Origin: Mesaphorura yosii
Lineage: Eukaryota > Arthropoda > Collembola > Poduromorpha > Tullbergiidae
Assembly: GCA_009869945.1 (NCBI GenBank)
Contig: WIXG01000151.1
Coordinates: 110,698 to 174,697 of the forward strand
Length of the DNA: 64,000 nucleotides
Direction of reading: 5' to 3'
Shown here: piece after piece, positions 1-11,700 of the stretch
Layout: each line of letters starts with the position of its first letter
Numbering within the stretch: the first letter of the stretch is position 1
Notes under the pieces: generated by a model
The model's database searches: none
Seen by the model: only the letters and a program-made list of their open reading frames with translations
Told to the model about the DNA's origin: nothing
Made by a program: the position numbers and the translations under genes

Positions 1-3000
1 ATGCATTGTAGTGGTGTGATGTTGGGCGGCAGCAGGAGCAGTAGCAGCGTAGTTAGAAACCACAAATGAAGAAGGAGCCCAAAAGACCCGCAACAATACA
101 CGCACATGCAAAGAAACAAAAACAAACAAAAATACAAAGATAAATACGATATAATGAGAGCACATTCAACTCTTACGCATATTTTAATTAAGGACGAATT
201 CATGTTTTATCATAAATGTGCACATTTCGCTTTTTATTCCTCATATTTGAGTGGCATCTGAAATCTGATCTCGGGAAGTGAAAAAAAATGGATGAAAAGT
301 TTGCATTGTTACTAGCAAGCACAAGCTCGGTGCATTGTTGATGCGACTGGTGCACTTTGGCGAGATTTGTCACCAACTATGACTTTTGTGCAATACAGGA
401 AGAAAGATAACCCGAGTCAAGTGAAAGTCAAATGGTGCAAAGAGTGAAAGGAAGTTGTGTACTTTTTAACGAGCAAAGAGATTATGGTTAGCTGATCCCC
501 GGCCAGCTTGGCTTGTGTGTACCCAACATGTTTACAACGTGATGAGTTCTGTTTTTTAAAAGAACTTATCAGTGTAAAGCACGAGTAGCCGCGTGGTTGC
601 GTGGAACTGTGTCGTAACAATCAATTAGGGTGCGTGTTGACACGACCGGGGTGGTCGGCTTAAACTCACTCATTCATCACAAGAGCACAAGATTTAATCT
701 CTTTACAGGAGGCAATATTTCGCCAGTTAAAATTACACCCTTAACCCAAGTTCAGCTTCGTGGCAGTGCAGTGACTTTGCCATTGCATTACTGTTCTCTT
801 TCCGTAACTTTGTGCATCCGTTAACTTACAATACCGACGACGGTGTCGGGAAATGGTGACGAGAGCGAGCAAGAGCAGACAGGGTGCATAGGGACGAGAA
901 CAATAATGCAAGAACGTCATCATCATCAAACTCCGCGCTGTCGAGCGCGGGACAAGGAAACACCGAATCTAGTCGAGGGTGGCTGTTTGATAACATTGTC
1001 AAGTTTAATGGACTGGCGTGCTGCAGTCTCCCAGCTTAAGTCGAATCTCATGTCATCATGACCACGAACTACCATAGAGCGCTAACGCAGGACTGGAGCG
1101 CAGTCATTACGGATTAAGGAATAGGCAAAGAGAGGACGAACGAAGTTGATGAATACACATTTCATTATTAGTAAAGTGTTTTAGTATTTCCAAACCTTGA
1201 CATTTGACATTGACATTGGCACTGATTTCTTGAAGGAACAATTGATTCTACACGTTTTTTATTGCAATCACCAAGACAAGAAAAGGTTTTTATACATGTT
1301 ACTTGTTAATTCGGACTTTTCCCGATTTCATCAGCAGCGCTTTAGTGCATATGTGATCCGCATACAAATTCTGTAATTCTAAAGTAATCCGGCCAACTAG
1401 CAAAAATTGCTACTATCATAAATCGTAAGTCTTCCTTTGGTCCGTCCCTTAATTCGCTTTCACGCAAAAGAGCAGTTAGCATTAAACAACACAATGCGTA
1501 CGCAGAATAAGAATGAAGGAACCGAACGCAATGATTACGAGAATAAAATGACAATAAAAAAATCTATAAAGCTGGATGACATTTTTTATGTGAATGAAAC
1601 GACGTCGGCGGGTTCGTGAGAGCGGAGCGAGGAGAGCCAAAGAGACACGCGTTGGTCGAATAAATCATCAAACTCAGTAGGGATCCACTTTATCATGAAG
1701 GAACAGGGTATAACCTTATTAACCTCGTCCTGATAAAAACCGGAATTACATTCAAATGGACTTGCGGCTTCTGCTTTTTTAGACAGATCGAGCTGGCACA
1801 CGATTCACCCTCTCAAGTGCTGTCATTATTCCTGTCGTGCGTCTATTTATTTATGTTTATGAATATTACAAGTATTGATGATGTATGGGCTTCCTGGTGC
1901 AGCCACCCATTCGCCTCGGCGCAACGACGCGATGCTCCAAAAGTTGTCCGACATTTACTATTCGGTGTTTGGCGTTGCATTTTGGACTTGCCCGAGTCCA
2001 ATTTATTGCATGCCGCAAACGAAAGAATGTATGAACGGCACGGAAAAGTCAATAGGTTGGCTGCTAATTAGCGGATTTTGGAGTCGTGAAGTGATTAGAC
2101 ATTTGAAGAAAGGAAGTTGTGACGCAAGGCCACCGAAACTGGCAATAAGTGAGAAGACAAGAAACAAAAGCCATGTTGTATTCTTTACCAAGACGCACGT
2201 ACGTCAGCGTCACCGTACCCCCAAGAATTACCTACCACACCGAAGCATTATCATTGAACCGTGTGGCGGAACTCCGCGCTGCATTGACTGGCAGACTGGC
2301 ACAAACTGCAAGGGCAGAGCCTGGCACAACACCGAATAACGAGCGAAGAAGCGGTGCAATTGAAATTGATACTCAAGTTTGTTGTGGAATTCTCGGATTT
2401 CAAAGAGCGACGAAGACTTCCTCCGATTTTAACTTTGTGAGTCCCATTGACACGTTTCTGCATGGGTTGTATCGCGCGGAACCGCACAATCGGACTGCTC
2501 AATGAAGGAGAGAAGCGACTGACTGGGACCCTTCATTCAGGAATAATGAGTTGTACTAAGCGAAGAAAATCGGTGAGAAGGGCTTTGAAGGGACTTTAAT
2601 AGAGACACAATTTCAGAGATATCCATTCTTGAGAAGTGATGGTGCGTTTATTAACAAAGGCATCGACCGACACACGATTTCATGAAATGGAGTTATTTAA
2701 TGGCAAAGGGTAAAATGAGTAAATTCGTAAAACCGTTGAGAATGATTTCTTATTGTTGGAAGCTTCTTTGTTTTGTTTTTCTAGAAATCTTACTCGAATA
2801 TTTCAGATTCTGAGAATAATGAAAGTACAAAGCAGGAGGAAGTCTTCACCCAAACCACATGCGAACAGAACAAAAGAAGAAATGTTAATGTGCATGAAAC
2901 TGGATATTGAATTGATGGATTTGGATGACTGAATTAATGCAAATGTACAAAGAGAAGAAATCGCAGCAAAGTTCGGCTCATTCATCTGTTAAAATATGAC

Positions 3001-5291
3001 ATGGTGCCCATCCTATTCTTTTTCTCTTGTCAAGTGTATAATATCACTTACTTCTCCAACTAAATATCGACTGCACACACAAATCCATCGCATTGTTAAT
3101 GCCATCTTAATCCTTTCTGTCTACTTTGACTCCTACGCCTGCCTTTTGTTAAAAAATAAATGTTGCTAAACTTATCAAAGTGTCGTCTCATTATAATAGC
3201 CTTATGAGAATGGTGTAGGAGGCTTTTTACAAGTTTCCTAAGTCCACGCGGCGCCAATCTCCCACTGAGAGCGCCTAACTCCTTGAAAGTATGCGAGAAC
3301 CCTGCGTTTGTCTTAATTTCAAACTTATTTATTGCTTCCGGGTTTTCTCAAACTAAAAAAGTGTGACTATAAAAAGAACACGTCCTTTTCATGTTTTGCG
3401 CGTCGTGAGAGAAACCCAAGCCAAGAATTCGTGCTCATTCTTTTATGTCCTTTAATATGTGTTTTAGCACCTTTCGCTTCATTCCAAATGCCAAATGCGG
3501 ACTTGCAGTGGAAGATTTATTGTAATTTTTACTCTTGTTATTGCATATCTTTTCAGCGCTTATATCCAAATTAAAATATTGAAACAAAAATCAAAATTCG
3601 CATGCGACACTTCCAACTCCTCTTCGTCACGCATCATTAATTATCTCAGCGCATGCAATCAATCGAACATGCAACTTACATGTATAGTACTCCATCATAT
3701 TCTGATTGTATCTGTAAGCCGTCGTGAGATCCATGATTGGGATTGGTGAAATGCTCAAAGGTCTCAGGAGCAGGTTGTTTGTGATGGTCTGATTAAAGTG
3801 ACCAACCTGACTAATTCCCTTAAGTACAAAGTCAGGGCTCTTCGTTGAGTTCTCCGTCTTGGAGCAATTGACTTCACAGCCACTAAAACTATGAGAAATG
3901 TCACTTTATTGAATACACCTTCCCAGTTACAGTCGACTTGATGCGAAACCTGGTGCCAAATGCCAGCTGAGAACTGCGAATTAATTGTCTTTAAAATTGC
4001 CACTTAAATCCATAGTTAAATATAATTTTGTAAGTCGTCTTAATTCACTTTTTTCTGTCGCACATTGCAAATTGCAAGAGTTGTCACTTTGCTGCTTCCT
4101 TGTGTTCAAGAGCCATGCAGGCAGAGAGCAAGAGCCAGCCGGAGCGAAAGAGCTGCTTTGTGAACTGTCCGAATCGGAACGAAGTTTCGAAATGAACTCC
4201 AATCGGGATTCGGTTTGGTCTCAAATACCCTCCCGTGTCTCCTCCTTTTACTTAATTTGCCTTTCTCTCCACCGCACTTGTGCTCCGTTCTATTCCGATG
4301 CCTGGTATCTGTGTGCTGCTCTTCCGCTATTAACCATCGTCAAACATCAAATCCCGACGACGACAAAGCAGGAGCCAGATCTCAAGTCAAAAGGTGTATA
4401 ATGATATGCTGTTCGGATTCTGGGCTCTTTTCGCACGCAGATTATCTTTCTTGGTATTCTTTTTGACTTCGGCCGTGGAAAATGCGAACTCACTCTTGTG
4501 CCTGGTTCAACTCGTCAATAATTTCACGGTATCGAATTTCATGAGAAATTCGGGCAAATTCACATAAATTCAAAATAATTAACTTTTTGGCTCAAAAATA
4601 CACCGAATCGGTGTTTAGTTTCTGACACGAGTACGAAACAGAAAATCCAGTTTGGAGTGAAATCAGTCGATCTGACAAGACCAAAAGAACAGCAGCTTCA
4701 CGACCTCAAAGAATCAATGGACTCTGAGTTGCGAGTCACACTGATTTTTAATTTATGAACTTGAAACTGAAAGGAAGAAAAAGACGTCAAATGCTTAGGC
4801 GTCAAAAGAGACTGAATGGTTGTCCATTTTAGTAATGCGGAATAGGTTCACCTGGATTTGACGCGGTTTCGGGTATTTTAGTTCATCAATTCCAGAGAAG
4901 GAAGTATGGAAAAGGTTCGTGGAGAATTATTGCATCGCGTATTGACTCTGCTTTGTAGTCGTGCGCTGGCGCTGAGTGAGTCCTTTATGCGGAAAAGTGT
5001 CCCAGCCATTACTGGGACTGCCGTGCTGCAGGCACAGGCAGTAATAATGAATAGGCAGCGGCAGGGAAAAGACTGAAAAGAAGTTCATTTCATTGTATGC
5101 ACTTCAGTGAATGAAATGAATATTAGGAAGGACCCTTTTATTTTTCTATTAACAACAATGATCAAGTCCCTGCTTTTCAGAGTGACTGACTTTTGCAGGA
5201 CACGACACATGCACACAATGCTCAGACTCACACGCATTACGACACTCGGACACTCTCTCTGAATGTCTGGGTCTTCCGAGGTGCAGAAAGG
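1..5291. other. Non-coding stretch, no gene recognised
   Basis: I see no supportable gene here. Reading frames of up to about 150 codons occur on both strands around 1.9-2.5 kb and 4.0-4.4 kb, but they overlap one another in several frames, resemble no protein family, and lack convincing splice sites. Base composition is unremarkable. The stretch could be intergenic DNA or part of a long intron of a gene lying outside the window. Confidence 0.5.
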
Positions 5292-5300
5292 GCACTTGGG
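5292..5300. repeat. Left target-site duplication of the foldback element
   Basis: GCACTTGGG directly abuts the left end of the element and is repeated exactly at 5754-5762 beyond the right end. The outermost few bases of the two arms match poorly, so the exact boundary could shift by a few bases. Confidence 0.7.
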
Positions 5301-5753
5301 GAATGTACGACGATTGCCCCCTGCCAATTGCCCCTGCGTCAATTGCCACCTGACGACAATTGCCCCCTGCGATAATTGAACCACACTGCGTCAACATCCT
5401 AGCAATATCATTAGTCACTGTCGAAGGATACGCATAACTGCTTATCTTCAGCTGAACTGACTGAACATGATAAGAACGAATCCATGACAGAATCCCTCTA
5501 ACTTAACCTAATCTAACCTAATCTGTTTAACATGTTTTGTCACGGGCTCGAACTAGGAGCCTTCAAAGCCGAGTTGAGTCTTCATCATTAGCCACTGGAG
5601 CCACTGTCCAGTTTGTAAAATAAAAATCTTTTAAATCTGTATTCGATCAAGTAATTTGTGATGTTGCCGCAGTGTGATTCAATTATCGCAGGGGGCAACT
5701 GTCAGGGGGCAATTGTCGTAGGGGCAATTGGCAGGGGGCAATCGTCGTGCTAC
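5301..5753. mobile_element. Foldback / Mutator-like MITE with long inverted repeats
   Basis: A 453-bp element with inverted repeats of roughly 85-95 bp: the left arm runs from about 5307 to 5397 and the right arm from about 5661 to 5750. The outer part of each arm is built from imperfect copies of a CAATTGCCCCCTG subrepeat; the inner part (GATAATTGAA and the next 18 bases) also matches in inverted orientation. The element is bracketed by the 9-bp direct repeat GCACTTGGG at 5292-5300 and 5754-5762, which looks like a target-site duplication. Long arms with internal subrepeats plus 9-bp duplications are known from Drosophila foldback elements and the Mutator superfamily; assignment to that group is inference. 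The core encodes no transposase, so the element is non-autonomous. Confidence 0.8.
5538..5612 (-). repeat. tRNA-like segment (Pol III A and B boxes) inside the foldback element
   Basis: Read on the minus strand, TGGCTCCAGTGGC at 5603-5591 resembles a tRNA A box and AGTTCGAGCCC at 5554-5544 resembles a B box. The A-to-B distance of about 37 nt matches a tRNA without a long intron. A clean cloverleaf with a seven-base acceptor stem could not be folded by eye, so this is not called a functional tRNA. It may be the head of a tRNA-derived SINE captured by, or inserted into, the element. Confidence 0.4.
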
Positions 5754-5762
5754 GCACTTGGG
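5754..5762. repeat. Right target-site duplication of the foldback element
   Basis: GCACTTGGG, identical to 5292-5300, follows the right inverted arm. A 9-bp duplication is typical of Mutator-like and foldback insertions. Confidence 0.7.
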
Positions 5763-8700
5763 CTCAATATCGAGAAGTGAGTACCCTTGAAACTGCTGGC
5801 AACAGCACCATGGACAATTTATTTTCGCTGAACTCATGTGCTGCGCTCAGCATAATTAAAATCTGGAAAATTCGCCGAATTCGCCTCCGTATTTGGAAAT
5901 GTAGAGCGGAACAATTAGCCGGGACGTCAGTCGTCAGAGACAAAAGAAAGAATGCTCGCTGTTTTTCTAATTCCAGCTTAACTTCATTTAGATTCAAATG
6001 GGTCTCAAACTAGCCAGCACATGAGCACAAAAGAAGGTTTGACATGGTTGAGTTCTCGCAGCAAATGTTATGCTTCTCATATAAATAAGTGAGTAAACAC
6101 TCTGTATTCTCATTTAACTTCACGCGCTCACTCGAGGTAAGCCCATCTTCAAGTGCCGACATTTTCTTCATTAAGATCCCGCATTTCTTCGAGCCCGGCA
6201 CGGGCTCGCTGGTTCTCCTGGGAATTCTTTGTGAATTAAAAGAACAAAGGCGCTGAGATTTGAAACGAAAAAATCTAAGCGAAATTATAGTAATTCGAAA
6301 AAAGGAGCGAGAGAAAAGTTTAAAAGAAATTATGACAGTCTTTTCAAAAATGCGGCGCGGGGAAAGTCTCTTGCGATTAAAAAGATGGAACGAGCGAGAA
6401 AAAGCGAGACAAAGTCACAAAGAGAAACTAATAAATGCAATTCCTTAGATGACTCAAAAGAAAATATGCTTCGGATGGAAAAAAGAAGCGGCGGCTCATT
6501 TTTCCGTACGTACTTTTCCTTTGTATTCTTCTGAAAGACGTTTTTCTCCTTGACATCAGGCTAAAGACGGGAATTAAGTGGAGAAGTTCTATTCTCTGGA
6601 AGACATCATGTGAAATTTATCATCATCATCAGAGAGCATTAATGCTAATGCTTGAACTGCTAAATATTCCAAAGAAAATATTGTTAAGCGCAGAAATTGA
6701 TTAATGCAACACTGCTGAATAAATTCATGCGCTCGCTCTTTGCCAGTTTGCCTTTTGTGCGCTCGTAGCCGTCGTGGCACTTGGGTTTCATATCTTGCTA
6801 ACTCATCTCATCTTGATGTTATGTTCTAGCATAGAATATGGAAACAGTCTATTTTCTAATATTTTGGCTTTGGGAGACGACGACGAGTTTTCCACACAAT
6901 GATGATGATGATATGAATACTTTGACTTGGCTTGGTTTGGCGTTGACTTTCCTGTGTCTACAGTTAAGAGTGCTACCGTCCGGAGTCCCTGTCCGGGTTT
7001 GGGCAGCAGGAGACGCGTGTGCCAGTGGCGCTGGCAGTGGCAGCAGAGGAGCAAGCATCACATTATTGCTAATTTAGGTAGAGTGCCCATTACGTTGATA
7101 TGAGTTCGTGGAAGCGTGAAATGGCATCATCTCTCGCTACTTTTCTGTAAACTCTCCCAACTCTTTCCTCTCCTCTCCGCTCGACTTCTGCGGCTCCTGT
7201 CTCAACTTTCGATCCTGGCATGGTCGCGGTTCCGACGATATGATCATCTCTTTTGCACAGAGTATCAAAGGACTCTACCGTGCGCGTATTCGTATTAATA
7301 ACCATAAGGTTCGTGTCCGCACAAGCGTTGAATGCATGCACGCTATTTCTTTGGTACTGCTCAACCCGTGCAGCGACAACTTTATCGGCTCAATTTTGAA
7401 ACCTCCACTTCCAAACTTAATGAAATCATCCACATGTAATTAGCGTTTACGTCCTTCACCCTGACTACTCCTTTGACTGCATTGTTTACATATAAAATCA
7501 CAGTCCATGATATGACGTAGGCCGTGTTCATTCTACTGGATGGTTGCGCAGCTAAAAACCGAATACTTAAAAATAAATACGAAAGGCACGAAAAATTGAT
7601 GGTTGTAAAAATGTTCAAGATTGCAGAACCGAGCAGTCAGCATTTATATAGTTAGCCAACCCAGACCGAAACTTCATTCATGAATTTTCTTTGAATTCGT
7701 ATTCGCTCTGGAGATGCATGGGCATGTGTCAGTCATGAGCCGCCGCATTTTATAAATGAATGTTCCACACTCGATAATATACGGTGAGCAGTGAGAGGTT
7801 GTAGTATTTTAGGAGCTGTGAGCAATGAAAAGAGCTGCCGCGCCTCCCAAAAAAGGCAGCCGTGGACATGGACGATCGACAGAGCATCAAGTGTGAAAAT
7901 GACCGTCAATTGATTGTGAGCGTGCTTGTGCCGCCTGACTTTGACATTGTTGCATTGCGTACGTAATTTGCCATTTGCACGCAGCGTTATGAAGTGTCTG
8001 CACCTCAATTAAATTCTCATTAGCTCAGGCAGGTTCTGATTTGCATGCATACTGCACGTGACGACATCTCCTTTTCTTGTTTCTGCCAGCGTGCACTTGT
8101 ACTTGCAATGTTCACAGCGCCAGTGTTCGGAACCATGAAACTGTGACATACGACTCGCCACTGCCACTATGCCTTACGCCATGAAGCTGATCATGATGTT
8201 GGCATAAATATTTAGAGTGATACTTGTCATGTTTCTGGCTTCGCTCGATGCACTCGAGCAACGCGCTCGGTTATGCTGGCTGAATATTTTATGTGCGCGA
8301 CACGATTTTTGTTCCTCTTTTGTGCCTGGTTACTTTCCAGAACAGAAGATCGACATTCACACTCGCAAGGACACTGCAATAGGTGGTGATTAGGGCCGTG
8401 CATTTTCCGATGCAGTGGGAAATGCACAAATCTGTCAGGCGTCACCTTCGATTTGGGCTTGGCACTGATTAGAGAAAGTTTGCGGCAATTAGCTCGATTG
8501 GCAACAGAACCCGGAGTACGCCCGTTGTTTTATGCTGTAAACCTTGAAAGTATGATAGGCTTTTGTATCAGTTGATTGTCTCAGGTCTTTAGCTTCATGA
8601 GTGTATAAGATTTTGATTGTGAAAAAGTAGCAGGAAAATCTCTTCGAAAGTGCGAGAGAGATAAAATCGAGGATAAAGTGGAAGGAAAGAGCAGAGTGAA

Positions 8701-11700
8701 GGAGTTAAAAAGAGTTAAAAACCCGGGTTAAATGACGCGAGAAGAGTGATCCTCTCGGAAAGACTTTGATCTCTTTAAAATAAGCAATATTTTGGTTTCT
8801 AGTGTACATCTTGTCTTCATCTTCACCCGCTGCACGAGCACACGGCTCTTCTGCGCGGCTGTGCCGAGCGTGAACAAGTGAATAAAAGGTAAATGGGGAA
8901 GAGACTAGAGACTTGTACTCGGTTCGGCACTTTATGGGCGAGATGAAGAAAGAAATTGGGAGTTTAACTCGCGACGCGAGTGCCTGTATCATTTACACGT
9001 ACACGTGCACTTGCGGAGTGAGCTGGAGCATCAACTTTTACGCCAGCATATAATTGAACAAGAACAAGAAATCTTTTTGATGATGATACCCTTTCGCCTT
9101 TCCGCCCAACTCGACTTTCCACTTCCACATTCTACAGCTTCAGCTTGTTCAACTTAGGAGCACTGAGTCTACTTTGAGCTTCCGAGAAAGCATTTGGTCT
9201 CCGTGCGGCTTCCTTTTAGCGGTCGTTAATCAATGAAGGAAACATGTTCAGCCACACATCGTGAAACCAACGCATTGCACCGCGCTGAAGCTGTTTAAAT
9301 TTATGCTGTCGTTAAATTCGCACCTCGGAAGCAATGCATACGTTAAAGGCAAGGACTTCAAAAGTATTTCAGAAGATGCAAAACGTAAATCCTCAGCTTT
9401 GGCTTGATGAAACGAATTAGTCATTAATAGAAGTGTCAATAAACTCCGGCAGGAGTAGGAGGAAGTATGCAGAAACAACACTGAAAACAAATGCAACAGT
9501 TGACAACTGCCACGAATTGGTCGCAATTATGACAGAGACGCGGTGGTGATTAATAAATTCCTGCGTAGCAAGTAATTTCCTCCGGAACAGAACCGTCGCA
9601 TTCGCTCCTCGCGTGCCTTTTCAATAGCCGCCGTGGACACACGGGGATATAAATTAAGCAGTTGTTTGCAAAGCGATTCCCAGAAGACCACTCGTGTTGA
9701 TTTCATGTTCAGATAATGCGGACCACGCTGGCCTGCCAGGGAGGCAAGCCAAGGGACTCGTGCTCTCAACGACAATGTAATCATGTAACATAATTGTAAT
9801 CGTATATTAAATGCAGAGCGCAGTGGCTCTGCTACTGCTGTGCTGTACTATGCCGTGCCGTGAGGAGTTGCAGTTGCAAGGAGAAGGTGATGAAGCGGAC
9901 ACGTGGGATTTAAAATGACCATCTGTCATGAAACACTCATTCAGAATACGGCGCAGCGGAGAGAATAAAAACAGGCAGCAGCACTTTGCTATTGCCAATG
10001 CCAAATTGAACAATACCGTAACCCCATTGTAGTGATTGCAGTACATTGCAGTGACGTGAATGGTTAGAAAGGAGAGATGAAAGCATCTAAAAGATGATCT
10101 AATCATTTATAACATTATTTTTATTATAATCAATTCCCTTTCTGTCATCATATGTTCCGTTTCCTTCCACCTCACTGGTGAAAACTTAACTGCACTGCGT
10201 TTTTGCCCAGCATAGGGCTTGGCATTTGTAACAGATTAGAATTGTTGGGCAATGGATTGTTTTCACAAGAGGCGTTGGATGATTAACCTGCGGTGAGACT
10301 TAATCAGATGTTAAAACTTACGAGTGAAAGAATCTCAAATGTAAAAGGTCTTTCTTCCGAATTCCGATTTTTGGTTTTATTTTGCTTCTGGCCAGGATTG
10401 GGCGCTTCGGATGCCGAGCCGAAGTGGGAAAAGACAGTGCGCCATCTAATACATTGGGAATTCACTTCTTTACCAGTTCAAGCACACAGCTTCCTCGTCA
10501 TTTGTTGCAGGTACATTTCGTTGGATTTCACTTGTGGAATATTTTATCGTATTCATGCTATTATAGTAAATTGTAAATGCCAGTGCAGGCTGCCTACCTG
10601 TCGTGCTACGAAAATGAAAATTAATTGAATAAAGTAGCCGAGCCGATGCGCTTGCTCAGAATCCGCCGTAATTGTAATTTCAGCTTTATGATTTTTGCAC
10701 TCGTCGGTCGCTTTGGCTTTACCAGTTAATTACAATGAGGAGCTCATTTCTCCTGCCGTCATGATGCAGGTGATTTGACTCATAGCAAGGTGGCAAAAAT
10801 TTGGAATGAGGAATGCGTTGAGACGGGCGATCCATGAGGAAGCGAATATTAAACGAATTTGAAGGTTTCTTGACCGAGGAAGAGATGCACAAAGCACAAC
10901 GAATTTTGCAATGGCAATAAAATTCAAGCCGCCGCACCTCAGATTATCGTAACGCAAAAAGAGTTATTAAAACCATGCAGGTCATTTATGCATAGAGAAT
11001 TGATTACAGAGTAGACGCGCGACGATGGTTTCGATGTGTCCTGCTCGTTACATGAAAAACCATGTACTACGAGCATATGGGAGGAGGCTAAGAAAAAACC
11101 TGTGCCGGAGTTTTACGAGCGTGTAAACATATTTTATACGCGTCTGCGGATAGTTATTGTTCAATTACTGTGTTATTAAAAGTTAATAACCTGCGCAGCA
11201 GACTCCGTCTCCATGCAACGGTCGTTAAAATTCGTATTACACCCATCTCTAAGCTCATGCCATCCAACTCTCCCGTGCAATATTTTAAGATGGGAGATTT
11301 ATAAGTCTTTCGCATTGTAAATGCGAATGCGGTCTCGAAGCTCGAACTTGAACTAAAATATAAATTGCATATTAAAAAACTTCCACTTGAGTGCATAATA
11401 ATAATTATACTGCACTGTACTGATGATGAGCACAATACCGCGGCAATTCGCTATTGTATGGTTGCAGACTTTTAAATTCTGGTATGCATTGTTGCATCGG
11501 GCAGTAAAGAGCAAAGTGACTCGGAGAGGTTTTAAAATAGAAAAGCTAATAAATTAAGGACTTGTGACTCTCGCATCATGAAAGGGTGAAGAATCCACAA
11601 GGGGAATGTGAATAACCATTGCACAAATGCCTACCGTTGACTTTGGGCCGTGTGTTATCACGGAATCATTTTTATAATTTGGGCCTGGGGACTCAATTTG

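Noticed and set aside
1875..2339. 154-codon plus-strand frame
   Set aside because: Overlaps other open frames on both strands, has no family resemblance or domain pattern and no splice context; likely chance in a locally GC-richer patch.
3985..4401. 138-codon plus-strand frame
   Set aside because: Composition is random-looking with scattered Cys and Trp, no motif, and a competing frame covers the same bases.
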